Source: JBGQOG01 sp052113705 (GTDB lineage: Bacteria > Pseudomonadota > Alphaproteobacteria > Rhodobacterales > Rhodobacteraceae). From it: a stretch of 38,043 bases of DNA. The position numbers were made by a program, and so were the translations under genes. Where the stretch lies: the NCBI RefSeq assembly GCF_052113705.1, contig NZ_JBGQOG010000030.1, forward strand, positions 1 to 38,043, read 5' to 3'. Below the pieces are notes generated by a model, which saw only the letters and a list, made by a program, of their open reading frames with translations, was not told where the DNA came from and ran no database searches. Positions 24,461-33,157 of the stretch are shown here, one piece after another; positions within the stretch are counted from its first letter, which is position 1, and every line of letters begins with the position of its first letter.

Positions 24461-25519
24461 ATGCGTACACTTAAGGGACCCGCAGTCTATCTGGCGCAAT
24501 TCGCGGCTGATGAGACCCCATATGACACGTTGGATGGTCTGGCCAAATGGGCCGCGCAAAAAGGCTTCAAAGGCGTGCAAATCCCGACATGGGACACCCG
24601 CCTGATCGACATGCACAAAGCGGCGACTAGTGCGATTTATGCCGATGAAATTACGGGAATGCTGGCCGACAATGGTCTGGTGGTGACCGAGTTTGCCTCG
24701 CATATCACGGGGCAGCTCGTGGCGGTACATCCCGCGCACGACCAAATCATGGACAGCTTTGCACCCGAAGTGGTGCGCGGCAATCCGACCGCGCGCCGCG
24801 CTTGGGCAGAGGAGCAACTGCGCCTTGCAGTGCGAGCATCCCAGCGCTTTGGGATCACCACCCATACGACCTTCACAGGGTCGTTGCTCTGGCCCTATCT
24901 CTACCCCTACCCGCAATGGCCCGAGGGGCTCATCGACGAGGGATTCAGCGAATTGGCGGCCCGTTGGACGCCCATTTTGAATGATTTTGACGCCCATGGC
25001 GTCGATGCCTGCTTTGAAATTCATCCCTGTGAGGATGTGCATGACGGCCATTCCTGGGAATATTTCCTCGAAAAGCTGGGCGGGCATCCGCGCGCCAATA
25101 TCATGTACGACCCCAGTCATTTTGTGCTGCAATCACTGGATTATTTGGCATTCATCGACCATTATCACGACCGGATCAAAGCGTTCCACGTTAAGGATGC
25201 CGAGTTCCGCCCCGACGGCAAATCGGGTGCCTATGGCGGCTTTATGCCGTGGTCAAAACGGGCAGGGCGGTTTCGCTCGCCGGGCGATGGGCAGGTCGAT
25301 TTCGGCGCGATTTTCACCAAACTGTCGACCTATGGCTTCGAAGGTTGGGCGACGCTCGAATGGGAATGTTTCATCAAAAATCACGAGGACGGCGCCCGAG
25401 AGGGTGCACAGTTCATCAAGGATCATATCATCAATGTGTCGCAACGCGCATTTGACGACTTTGTCAGATCGGGTGCAGACCGGGGTGCGAACCGGGCAAT
25501 GCTCGGACTGGAGAGATAG
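24461..25519 (+). CDS. Sugar-phosphate isomerase/epimerase family TIM-barrel protein
   Basis: 352 residues, longer than IolE or IolI, in the xylose-isomerase-like TIM-barrel family. Likely metal ligands are the Glu of CFEIHPCEDV, the Asp/His of MYDPSHF, the His of KAFHVKDAEF and the Glu of ATLEWECF. GFKGVQIPTWDTRLIDM lies at the start of the barrel. ATG 24461 is chosen, as the frame open from 24413 overlaps the SDR end. It is followed at once by a Gfo/Idh gene. Such pairs of a barrel epimerase and a Gfo/Idh enzyme commonly handle keto-sugars or keto-inositols, so it probably epimerises or isomerises a keto-inositol. Exact reaction unknown. Confidence 0.82.
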   Translation: MRTLKGPAVYLAQFAADETPYDTLDGLAKWAAQKGFKGVQIPTWDTRLIDMHKAATSAIYADEITGMLADNGLVVTEFASHITGQLVAVHPAHDQIMDSFAPEVVRGNPTARRAWAEEQLRLAVRASQRFGITTHTTFTGSLLWPYLYPYPQWPEGLIDEGFSELAARWTPILNDFDAHGVDACFEIHPCEDVHDGHSWEYFLEKLGGHPRANIMYDPSHFVLQSLDYLAFIDHYHDRIKAFHVKDAEFRPDGKSGAYGGFMPWSKRAGRFRSPGDGQVDFGAIFTKLSTYGFEGWATLEWECFIKNHEDGAREGAQFIKDHIINVSQRAFDDFVRSGADRGANRAMLGLER

Positions 25520-26683
25520 ATGACAGCTGCACGTAAACTTCGTCTGGGCATGATCGGCGGCGGTGAAGGCGCCTATATCGGCAATATTCACCGAATTGCG
25601 GCACGCATGGATAGCGCATGGGACTTGGTTGCCGGCGCGTTTGACATTGACGCCGCCCGTGGCCGCAATTTCGCGCTTGGCCAAGGGATTGATGCAGCGC
25701 GCGCCTATGGCTCGGTCGATGAGTTGATCGCTGGGGAAACCACGCGCGCTGACCGTGTCGACGCGGTGGCCATCTGCACCCCAAATTTCACCCACTACCC
25801 GATTGCCAAGGCGCTGATCGAGGCTGGCTTTGACGTGATTTGCGAAAAGCCGCTCACTGCCACGCTCGAAGATGCGGTAGCCTTAGAGGCACTCGCGCGC
25901 CGGTCGGGGCGGTTTGTCGGGGTGACTTATACCTACTCGGGCTATCCGATGGTTCATGAGGCCCGGGTGCGCATCGCGGCTGGCGAGATTGGCAAGGTGC
26001 GTTCAATACAGGTGGAATATCCGCTCGAATGGATGGCCACCGCCATCGAAACCCAAGGCAACGCTCAAGCCGCCTGGCGTACGGACCCCAAGAAGAACGG
26101 CCGCGGCGGTTCCATTGGCGACATCGGCACCCATGCCTATCATCTGGCGGGTTTCGTGAGTGGACTGACCCTACAAAGCCTGACGGCGGATCTAGCAACC
26201 TTTGTCGACGGCCGCGCCTTGGATGACAATGCCCATGTGATGATGCGCTACAAAGGTGGCGCGCGCGGGCTCTTGTGGTCCAGCCAGGTCGCTTTGGGTA
26301 ATTCAAATGGCGTGCGTTTACGGGTCTTTGGCGAAACTGGCTCGTTCCAATGGTATCAGGAACAACCGAACGAGTTGATCTATGCGCCCTTGGTCGGCCA
26401 CGTGCAAACGTTGAAGCGCGGCACGGACGAAATGTCGCCCGATGCCAAACTGCGTTCGCGCACGCCCCCCGGTCACCCCGAGGGCTATCTGGAAGCCTTT
26501 GCCAACCTGTATGCAGGGTTTGCCGAGGCGCTTAACGCCCGACTGGAAAATCGAGAGCCGTCGCCCTTGGGGCAGAACCTTCCCATGGCCTATGATGGCC
26601 TTAAGGGCGTTGCCTTTGTCGATGCCGTCGTGGACAGCGCACAGAGTGAAAACCCAGTCTGGCTCACGCCAATCGCGGTTTGA
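25520..26683 (+). CDS. Gfo/Idh/MocA-family NAD(P)-dependent oxidoreductase
   Basis: 387 residues. The N-terminal Rossmann fold carries IGGGEGAYIGNIH near 12-24. CEKPLTA contains catalytic Lys110. GGSIGDIGTHAYHLAGF supplies the usual Asp/His pair of the active site. The ATG follows the preceding stop with no gap, so it is coupled. Enzymes of this family oxidise inositols, keto-inositols and sugars. It is last in the iolD-led group; an imperfect hairpin follows at 26711-26738. It differs from the other two Gfo/Idh proteins here (30707 and 34925), so each probably acts on a different isomer or step. Confidence 0.87.
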   Translation: MTAARKLRLGMIGGGEGAYIGNIHRIAARMDSAWDLVAGAFDIDAARGRNFALGQGIDAARAYGSVDELIAGETTRADRVDAVAICTPNFTHYPIAKALIEAGFDVICEKPLTATLEDAVALEALARRSGRFVGVTYTYSGYPMVHEARVRIAAGEIGKVRSIQVEYPLEWMATAIETQGNAQAAWRTDPKKNGRGGSIGDIGTHAYHLAGFVSGLTLQSLTADLATFVDGRALDDNAHVMMRYKGGARGLLWSSQVALGNSNGVRLRVFGETGSFQWYQEQPNELIYAPLVGHVQTLKRGTDEMSPDAKLRSRTPPGHPEGYLEAFANLYAGFAEALNARLENREPSPLGQNLPMAYDGLKGVAFVDAVVDSAQSENPVWLTPIAV

Positions 26684-26710
26684 AAAGAGGCCATCGCCCC
26701 GATAACGGTC

Positions 26711-26738
26711 CCCCCCCTTTGCAATGCCAAGGGAGGGG
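26711..26738 (+). terminator. Imperfect hairpin after the iolD-led group
   Basis: CCCCCCCTTTG at 26711-26721 pairs, with a G-T pair and one mismatch, with CAAGGGAGGGG at 26728-26738. It lies 27 bases after the Gfo/Idh stop and before the next promoter. No T-run follows, so termination may be weak. Confidence 0.4.
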
Positions 26739-26798
26739 CAGCCTTCCGATCGATGCCTGCCTCGCACAGCCCTTTCGAATCGAATCATGCATTAAATA

Positions 26799-26831
26799 TT
26801 GACACATAAATGATTTTGCAATTTTATTTGC
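26799..26831 (+). promoter_or_regulatory. Promoter and GCAA-N6-TTGC operator of the inositol-type importer
   Basis: TTGACA at 26799-26804 is a consensus -35. Seventeen bases later TTTTAT at 26822-26827 is the likely -10. This hexamer is exactly the N6 of GCAA TTTTAT TTGC (26818-26831), so a repressor bound there would cover the -10. The palindrome extends to TTGCAA on both sides (26816-26833). Confidence 0.65.
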
Positions 26832-26894
26832 AATGACAGGTGTGTAGTCATCTGCGCCGAACGCAGCGCTCGTATCCTGGGGAGGAGAAGCGCC

Positions 26895-28403
26895 ATGCCC
26901 AATCTGACGCTAGCTAATGTGACCAAATCCTTTGGCACTGTCGAAGTCCTAAGCGGTATCGATCTATGCCTGCAGCCTGGCGAGGTTCTGGCTCTGGTCG
27001 GCGAAAATGGCGCCGGCAAATCAACGATGATGCGCATTGTGGCGGGGCTACAGTCACCCAGCCGGGGCAACATCACCTACGGCAGCGCCCCCGCACCAAG
27101 CACATTGGTTGAGGCCGAGGCAGCGGGAATCGTGATGGTGCATCAGGAATTCAGCCTCGCGCCGCATCTCACGGTTACTGAAAATATCTTCTTGGGCCGG
27201 GAAATACTGCGCGGAATTTTCACCGACGACAAAGCCATGGCGCAGCGCGCGAGAGAATACCTCAGTGACCTTGGTGCCCATATCGCGCCGCAGGCAAGGG
27301 TGCGCGATCTGCCAGTGTCCGACTGGCAGATGGTGGAGCTGGCCAAATCCTTCGCCCGGGCACCGTCGGTCTTGCTGATGGACGAGCCCACGGCAGTCCT
27401 GTCGGCCCCGCAGGCCGCACAGCTTTTCGCACGCATCCGCCGCTTCACCGGTGCCGGTGGGGCCGCCATTTTCACCTCACACCGGCTGGATGAGGTGCGC
27501 GAGATTGCCGATCGAGTCGCCGTGCTGCGCGACGGCAAAATCGTTGCGCTGCATAAGGCCGACACCCTGTCAGAGCATGACATGGCCCAGGCCATGGTTG
27601 GTCGCCCTCTGAATGAAATCTATCCACCGCGACACCCTCCGCAGAGGCACAAACCCTATATCTCTGTGCAAAATCTGACCTCGGGTGACCAGATCAAATG
27701 CGCCAGTTTCACGATCAACCGAGGCGAAGTACTGGGTATTTCCGGGCTGGTGGGTGCTGGGCGCACCGAACTGTTCGAGGCGTTGCTGGGCCTGCGCAAA
27801 GCGCAGTGTGATCTCTTTCAGCTTGATGGAACCACTCGCCCCCTGCCCTCGGCCCGCCGGGCATGGCGTCTGGGCATGGCCTATCTGACCGAAGACCGCA
27901 AAGGCAAGGGCCTGCTGTTGTCAAAGCCGATGTCGGAAAATATTGCCCTCACCCGTGGCGCACTGACTGGCCGCGCCTGGATAGACCGGACGCGCGAGGA
28001 CCGCGATCTGCAAACCGCGATTGCGCGTTACGACATTCGCAGCGGCGATCGTAAAGCAGCAGTGGGTCGACTTTCCGGCGGTAACCAGCAAAAGGTGCTG
28101 ATCGCCAAAACACTCGCGAGTGACCCTGATCTTGTGGTCCTCGATGAGCCAACGCGCGGCGTGGACATCGGAGCAAAGCAGCAGATCTACGCGCTGATTG
28201 CCGCCCTGGCCGCGGCGGGCAAGGCCATCGTCGTGATCTCGTCTGAAATGCAGGAAATCGTCGGGCTCAGTGACCGAGTGCTGGTCCTCTACCGCGGTCG
28301 AATCGTCGGCGAATTGGGTCATAGCAGCGAGTTTTCGGGCGAGATCAGCGAGCAAAACATCATCCGCTATGCAATGGGTCTGGAGGACGCGCATCATGGC
28401 TGA
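26895..28403 (+). CDS. Sugar/inositol ABC transporter ATP-binding protein (RbsA type, two ATPase domains)
   Basis: 502 residues, the double-domain ATPase of CUT2 importers (ribose, xylose, inositol). Domain 1 has Walker A GENGAGKST at 36-44 and LLMDEPTAVLS. Domain 2 has the degenerate loop GLVGAGRTEL, typical of RbsA, LSGGNQQKV from 393 and VVLDEPTRGVDIGAKQQIY. GGAGGAG lies 7-13 bases before ATG 26895. It overlaps the permease gene by 8 bases. The shared operator with iolD and iolG makes an inositol or inositol derivative the likely cargo. Confidence 0.92.
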   Translation: MPNLTLANVTKSFGTVEVLSGIDLCLQPGEVLALVGENGAGKSTMMRIVAGLQSPSRGNITYGSAPAPSTLVEAEAAGIVMVHQEFSLAPHLTVTENIFLGREILRGIFTDDKAMAQRAREYLSDLGAHIAPQARVRDLPVSDWQMVELAKSFARAPSVLLMDEPTAVLSAPQAAQLFARIRRFTGAGGAAIFTSHRLDEVREIADRVAVLRDGKIVALHKADTLSEHDMAQAMVGRPLNEIYPPRHPPQRHKPYISVQNLTSGDQIKCASFTINRGEVLGISGLVGAGRTELFEALLGLRKAQCDLFQLDGTTRPLPSARRAWRLGMAYLTEDRKGKGLLLSKPMSENIALTRGALTGRAWIDRTREDRDLQTAIARYDIRSGDRKAAVGRLSGGNQQKVLIAKTLASDPDLVVLDEPTRGVDIGAKQQIYALIAALAAAGKAIVVISSEMQEIVGLSDRVLVLYRGRIVGELGHSSEFSGEISEQNIIRYAMGLEDAHHG

Positions 28404-29415
28404 AACCACACAAACACCGCCAGCGACACAGACATCGCAAAACTCTGGCATACGCCCGCGCGCTGTACTGGCGAGCATGGGGCCGCTTCTGGCACTACTG
28501 TTACTCGTCGCAGCAGGGGCAATCACCAGCGACACCTTTTTGGGCGCCGCTAACCTATCCAACGTACTCACCCGCTCAGCAATCATCGGTATCATCGCGA
28601 TTGGTGCGACCTTTGTTATCACCGCGGGGGGGTTAGACCTCTCGGTGGGATCGATGTCGGCACTAGTGGCGGGGCTGACGATCATGGTGATGAACGCCCT
28701 AGTCAGCACTTGGGGCGCAAGCATGATCGTGGTGGCCGCAGGCGTCCTGTTCGCCTGCGGGATCGGGGCGGTGGCGGGCCTGATGTCGGGTTTGTTGATC
28801 GTTCAGGGCCGCGTCGAGGCCTTTATCGTCACCCTCGGCGCGATGGGCATCTTCCGGTCGCTGCTCACCTGGCTCTCTGATGGTGGCTCAATCTCGCTGG
28901 AAAGCGGCCTGCGGACCTTGGCACGGCCAATCTATTACGCCGCGCCTTTCGGCGTTGCGCTGCCCATTCTCATCTTCACAGCTTTAGCGGTGCTGGGTGA
29001 GCTGGTACTGCGGCGCATGCGCTTTGGCCGCCATGTTGCGGCGATCGGCTCAAACCGGCAGGTGGCGCAATATTCTGCGGTGCCGGTCACGCGCGTGCGG
29101 ATCGCAACTTACGTGATCCAGGGCGTCGCCGTAGGGATTGCGGCAGCGATTTACATTCCGCGCCTGGGCACAGCGACACCCTCGACCGGATTGATGTGGG
29201 AACTCGAAGCCATCGCCGCCGTGATCATCGGCGGCACCGCGTTGGGAGGAGGCTTTGGCCGCATCTGGGGCACGGTGGCGGGCGTGCTGATCCTAGGCTT
29301 CATCTCCAACATTCTCAACTTGACCGGCTATGTCAGCCCCCATCTGAACGGGGCTTTTCAAGGCGCGATCATCATCATCGCCGTGGTTCTGCAACGCGAC
29401 CGCTCGCAAGGTTGA
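28396..29415 (+). CDS. Sugar/inositol ABC transporter permease (RbsC type)
   Basis: 339 residues, about 8-10 membrane helices, of the branched-chain/ribose-type permease family. GGLDLSVGSMSALVAG (about residues 77-92), the conserved loop of RbsC-type permeases, and GGTALGGGFGRIWGTVAG near 280 are present. The first 30 residues are polar and Thr/Gln/Pro-rich, a cytoplasmic tail. ATG 28396 lies inside the ATPase gene. It probably acts as a homodimer with the ATPase and the binding protein encoded next. Confidence 0.92.
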   Translation: MAETTQTPPATQTSQNSGIRPRAVLASMGPLLALLLLVAAGAITSDTFLGAANLSNVLTRSAIIGIIAIGATFVITAGGLDLSVGSMSALVAGLTIMVMNALVSTWGASMIVVAAGVLFACGIGAVAGLMSGLLIVQGRVEAFIVTLGAMGIFRSLLTWLSDGGSISLESGLRTLARPIYYAAPFGVALPILIFTALAVLGELVLRRMRFGRHVAAIGSNRQVAQYSAVPVTRVRIATYVIQGVAVGIAAAIYIPRLGTATPSTGLMWELEAIAAVIIGGTALGGGFGRIWGTVAGVLILGFISNILNLTGYVSPHLNGAFQGAIIIIAVVLQRDRSQG

Positions 29416-29449
29416 GCGGATCAGAGGAAATTCAATCAGGGAGGAACAA

Positions 29450-30394
29450 ATGTTCAATAAGCTCAACTTAATTGCAGGCCTGCTCGCACTCACGGCAACC
29501 GGTCATCCGGTTGGGGCCGCCGAATTTACTATCGGCGTTTCCATTCCCGCCGCCACGCATGGCTGGACGGGCGGACTGAATTTCTTTGCCGAAGACACGA
29601 TCAAAAAAATGGAGGCAACCTTCCCAGATATCGATTGGGTGCTGGCAACCGCCTCAGATGTCAATGATCAGGTCAACGACCTAGAAGACCTCGCGGCACG
29701 CAATGTCGACGCGATCATCGTGTTGCCGATGGAATCGGATCCACTGACCGAGCCCGTCAAACAGCTCAAACAGAATGGGAGCTTTATCACCGTCATCGAT
29801 CGCGGCCTTGCGGAGGCGGGTATCGAGGATTTCTATCTTGCAGGCAACAACACACAATATGGAACGTCGGCGGGCGAATACTTTGTGAAACGGTTCCCCG
29901 CAGGCGCCAAAATCGTTGTTCTGCGCGGCTTGCCCACTACCATCGACAACATTCGGGTTGATGCCTTCACGGCCGCCATCGAGGGCTCGGGCATCGAGGT
30001 GCTCGACATGCAATACGCCAATTGGAACCCCGACAAGGGCTTTGAAGTGATGCAAGATTTTCTGCAGCGCTTCCCTCAGATTGACGGAGTTTGGGCAGGG
30101 GATGATGATCCGGCACTGGGCGCGATGGAAGCCATCCGGCAAGACGGACGCAAGGGTATTGTGGTTCTGGGCGGCGGCGGCATGAAAGACATTCTCAAAG
30201 GCATCGCAGACGGGACGAACGATATGATCGATGCGGATGTACTGTATCACCCGAGCCTTATCGTTCCTGCTATTGAAATGACGGCAATGCATTTTGCCCT
30301 TGGCATGCCGATCGAGGGGACCTTCCAATTGGACAGCCCCACGGTCACCAAGGAAAATGCGGCGCAATATTATAATGCCGACAGCCCCTATTGA
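29450..30394 (+). CDS. Sugar/inositol ABC transporter periplasmic binding protein (RbsB-like)
   Basis: 314 residues. A signal peptide spans about residues 1-24 (KLN, hydrophobic stretch, VGAA cleavage region). The mature protein is a Peripla_BP_4-type binding protein: FTIGVSIPAATHGWTGGLNFFA, DLAARNVDAIIVLPMESDPL, VIDRG, and DGVWAGDDDPALGAMEAI in the second lobe. GGGAGGAA is the ribosome site. It completes the CUT2 importer; note the gene order is ATPase, permease, binding protein. A hairpin at 30402-30432 follows the stop. Confidence 0.9.
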   Translation: MFNKLNLIAGLLALTATGHPVGAAEFTIGVSIPAATHGWTGGLNFFAEDTIKKMEATFPDIDWVLATASDVNDQVNDLEDLAARNVDAIIVLPMESDPLTEPVKQLKQNGSFITVIDRGLAEAGIEDFYLAGNNTQYGTSAGEYFVKRFPAGAKIVVLRGLPTTIDNIRVDAFTAAIEGSGIEVLDMQYANWNPDKGFEVMQDFLQRFPQIDGVWAGDDDPALGAMEAIRQDGRKGIVVLGGGGMKDILKGIADGTNDMIDADVLYHPSLIVPAIEMTAMHFALGMPIEGTFQLDSPTVTKENAAQYYNADSPY

Positions 30395-30706
30395 GTAAAA
30401 TGGCGCGGCCCACCCCCCCTTGGTGGGCTGCGCTGACCGGGACCTCAACCGAAAAGGCAAGAGGCTAACATTTCCGACGGCAACCATGGGGCGCCCCCGA
30501 TGCGGTTGCCGAAACAACCCACTCTTTAATTGCGAAAAACCTGTTCGGCCCACCTGTGGGCCCGCCGGCGAGGGTAAGGCCCGGCACAGAGGCTTGATGG
30601 CAGCGCGCCCCCTTCTCTGCATACTTATGCCCGATATGCGGAAATGGTTATTGACAAAACATCTGTTTAGCAATGAATGTTGCAATAGCTGCTTTGGGAG
30701 GAATTC
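30395..30706 (+). promoter_or_regulatory. Intergenic region with hairpin, palindrome and iolG promoter
   Basis: 312 bases. GCGCGGCCCACC (30402-30413) pairs with 30421-30432 (one G-T pair), a likely attenuator or terminator after the binding-protein gene. GGCCCAC-CT-GTGGGCC (30547-30562) is a second, perfect palindrome of unknown use. The iolG promoter lies at the right end, with TTGACA at 30651-30656. An open frame at 30420-30713 is not believed: it crosses these signals and has no recognisable content. Confidence 0.55.
30651..30683 (+). promoter_or_regulatory. Promoter -35 and GCAA-N6-TTGC operator of iolG
   Basis: TTGACA at 30651-30656 is followed 13 bases later by GCAA TGAATG TTGC (30670-30683). 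The distance from TTGACA to GCAA (19 bases start to start) is identical to that at 26799/26818, and the N6 again falls where the -10 should be, although TGAATG is a weak -10. GGGAGGA serves ATG 30707. Confidence 0.6.
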
Positions 30707-31714
30707 ATGTTGAAGATTGCTGTACTGGGCTGTGGACGGATTGGCCGCATGCATGCCGAGAATATCGCGAAACATCCGCGGGCGACGCTGGCCGGGGTGT
30801 TTGACGTTTATGATCGGGCCGCCATCGAGGTGTCGACGAAATTGGGAGTCACCCGATTCGAAACCGCGCAAGCGCTGCTAACCTCGCCCGAAGTGGATGC
30901 GGTGCTAATCGCCACCTCGACACCGACACATGCAGATTTCATTGAAGAGGCCGTCGCTGCCGGAAAACCGATGCTCTGCGAAAAACCGATCGATCTGTCG
31001 CTGGCGCGCGTCGAGGCCTGCGCCACGGCAATTGCCGGCACTCAGGTGCCGATCATGTTGGGCTTTGTGCGCCGTTTTGACCCGGGCCACCGGGCGGTGC
31101 GGCAAGCGATTGCGACGGGGCGGATAGGCAAGCTGCATCAGGTTACCATCACTTCTCGGGACCCTGGTCTGGCTCCCGAAGCATATATTGCCGAGTCCGG
31201 CGGCATTTTCCGGGACATGACGATTCATGATTTTGACATGGCACGGTTTATTCTGGGAGAAGAGGTGACCACGGTGACCGCGTCCGCCTCGCGCCTTGTC
31301 GCGCCAGAGCTGATGTCGAAGTATGAGGATTATGACACTGTGGTGGTGACCCTTACCACCGCGAGTGGGACCCAGGCCGTCATCACGAATTCGCGTCGCG
31401 CAGTCTACGGCTATGACCAACGTGTCGAAGCGCTCGGGGATGCGGGCATGGCGGTGTCGGAAAACCGTCGGATCAATAACATGCAGCTCTATTCCGCCGA
31501 TTTCACCGGTCAGGGCGCGCCGTTACAGAATTTCTTCATTGAACGTTACACCGAAGCCTTTGCCGCCGAAATCGACGCATTCGTCGATGCGGTGGAGAAC
31601 AATGTGGCACCGGAGGTTGGGTTCGAGGATGGCCGTCAGGCCTTGCTACTGGCCGAAGCCGCGCTGAAATCCGTGCAGGAAAATCGCACGGTATTGACGA
31701 GCGAGGTTGCTTAA
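30707..31714 (+). CDS. iolG: Inositol 2-dehydrogenase
   Basis: 335 residues, the usual IolG length. NAD motif GCGRIGRMH at 8-16; catalytic Lys93 in CEKPIDLS; Asp170 and His174 in FRDMTIHDFDMAR, matching the Lys/Asp/His set of Bacillus inositol dehydrogenase. The inositol-type tail block NSRRAVYGYDQRVE is present. It oxidises myo-inositol to 2-keto-myo-inositol with NAD, the step before IolE. Heads a five-gene unit running to 36049, under the same operator type as iolD. Other inositol isomers could also be substrates. Confidence 0.92.
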   Translation: MLKIAVLGCGRIGRMHAENIAKHPRATLAGVFDVYDRAAIEVSTKLGVTRFETAQALLTSPEVDAVLIATSTPTHADFIEEAVAAGKPMLCEKPIDLSLARVEACATAIAGTQVPIMLGFVRRFDPGHRAVRQAIATGRIGKLHQVTITSRDPGLAPEAYIAESGGIFRDMTIHDFDMARFILGEEVTTVTASASRLVAPELMSKYEDYDTVVVTLTTASGTQAVITNSRRAVYGYDQRVEALGDAGMAVSENRRINNMQLYSADFTGQGAPLQNFFIERYTEAFAAEIDAFVDAVENNVAPEVGFEDGRQALLLAEAALKSVQENRTVLTSEVA

Positions 31715-31715
31715 A

Positions 31716-33146
31716 ATGTATGAGAAATTTGGTCTCCTGATTGGTGGTGTGTGGCAGGACGCCAGCGCCACAGCCAACGTTATCTCGCCTGTCACCGGCA
31801 AATCACTGGGCGCCGCACCCAACGCGACGGCAGACGAAACAAGGGCCGCCATTGACGCCGCCACTGCCGCGCTAGCACCCTTGCGGGCAATGAGCGGTTT
31901 CGCCCGCGCCGAGGCGCTCCATCAGGCCGCCGATGCAATGCTGGCGCGCGCCGCAGAGGCACAGCAGATGATCGCCGCCGAAACCGGCAAGCCGGTGGCG
32001 CAAGCCGGGCGCGAATGGGTGCTTGCATGTGAGCAATTCCGCTGGTTTGCCGAAGAGGCCCGCCGCATCTATGGCCGCATCATCGACAGCCGAGTGCCAG
32101 GCGGCCGCTTTGAAGTGACTCGCGAGCCGGTGGGCGTAGTGGGCGCCTTTACCGCTTGGAATTTCCCGGCCGCGTTGCCCGCGCGCAAATTGGCGCCGGC
32201 GTTGGCGGCGGGCTGTCCGGTGGTGCTGCGCCCCTCGTCGCAGACCCCTGGGGTTGCCATGATCATGGTGGATTGTCTGCGCGATTGCGGCTTGCCCGCA
32301 GGCGCGGTCAACCTTGTCGTCGGTGCGACCTCACAGACTTATGCGCCTATCATGGCCGACAAGCGGGTGCGCAAGGTCTCACTGACCGGTTCGACCCGAG
32401 TTGGACAGCAGATGATCCGCGATGCCGCCGACACGGTGAAAAAGGTTTCAATGGAGCTCGGCGGCAACGCACCGCTGATCATCCATGAGGATGCGGATCT
32501 CGAGCTTGCCCTCGATCTGACCGTGGCGACAAAATTCGCCAATTGTGGTCAGGTCTGCGTAACGCCCGACCGAATTTTCGTGCACGATAGCCTGCATAAA
32601 GCCTTTTTGGAGGGGTTTGTCACCCGCACCCGCCGCATCAAGGTAGGCGATGGGTTGGATCCGGAAACCGGCATGGGACCGCTGATCAACGAAGGCCGTT
32701 TGACGGAAATCGACGCGATCGTGCAGGACGCGGTGCGGGCCGGGGCACGGCTGCTCACAGGCGGCGCCCGGGTGGTTGAACAAAATGCCGGGCATTTCTA
32801 TCAACCGACCGTGCTGGCGAATGTCACCGACAACATGAAGGTCTTTGCCGAGGAAAACTTTGGTCCGATTGCTGCGATCACTCATTTTGCCTCCGAAGAG
32901 GAAGTACTCACCCGCGCGAATGCCTGCGACATGGGTCTAGCGGCCTATGCTTTCACCCGTTCGCCAGAGCGAGCGCGGCGCACAGTCGCCACGCTGAAAG
33001 CCGGAATGGTCGGCATCAACAGCTTTGCTCTGGCGGCGGCCGAGGCGCCTTTTGGCGGCACCAACTTCTCGGGGATGGGGCGCGAGGGCGGCATCGAAGG
33101 TATCGAGGACTATCTTGATACCAAACTTGCGCAGATCGTATTCTGA
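31716..33146 (+). CDS. NAD(P)-dependent aldehyde dehydrogenase (succinate-semialdehyde dehydrogenase-like)
   Basis: 476 residues of the hydrolytic ALDH family. Catalytic Cys281 lies in NCGQVCVTPDRI and the general-base Glu247 in SMELGGNAP; FTAWNFPAALPARK is the SSADH-like cofactor region. It does not look like IolA/MmsA (CoA-acylating), whose signature around the Asn is different. It converts an aldehyde to a free acid. The ATG lies one base after the iolG stop, with GAGG about 9 bases ahead inside iolG. In this cluster possible substrates are 5-deoxy-glucuronate (the IolD product) or malonate/other semialdehydes. The former would bypass IolB; this is inference. Confidence 0.9.
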   Translation: MYEKFGLLIGGVWQDASATANVISPVTGKSLGAAPNATADETRAAIDAATAALAPLRAMSGFARAEALHQAADAMLARAAEAQQMIAAETGKPVAQAGREWVLACEQFRWFAEEARRIYGRIIDSRVPGGRFEVTREPVGVVGAFTAWNFPAALPARKLAPALAAGCPVVLRPSSQTPGVAMIMVDCLRDCGLPAGAVNLVVGATSQTYAPIMADKRVRKVSLTGSTRVGQQMIRDAADTVKKVSMELGGNAPLIIHEDADLELALDLTVATKFANCGQVCVTPDRIFVHDSLHKAFLEGFVTRTRRIKVGDGLDPETGMGPLINEGRLTEIDAIVQDAVRAGARLLTGGARVVEQNAGHFYQPTVLANVTDNMKVFAEENFGPIAAITHFASEEEVLTRANACDMGLAAYAFTRSPERARRTVATLKAGMVGINSFALAAAEAPFGGTNFSGMGREGGIEGIEDYLDTKLAQIVF

Positions 33147-33157
33147 GGAGAGCCCAG

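Noticed and set aside
30420..30713. A 97-codon open frame between the importer and iolG
   Set aside because: It crosses a hairpin, a palindrome and the iolG promoter/operator, has no recognisable sequence and no good ribosome site.
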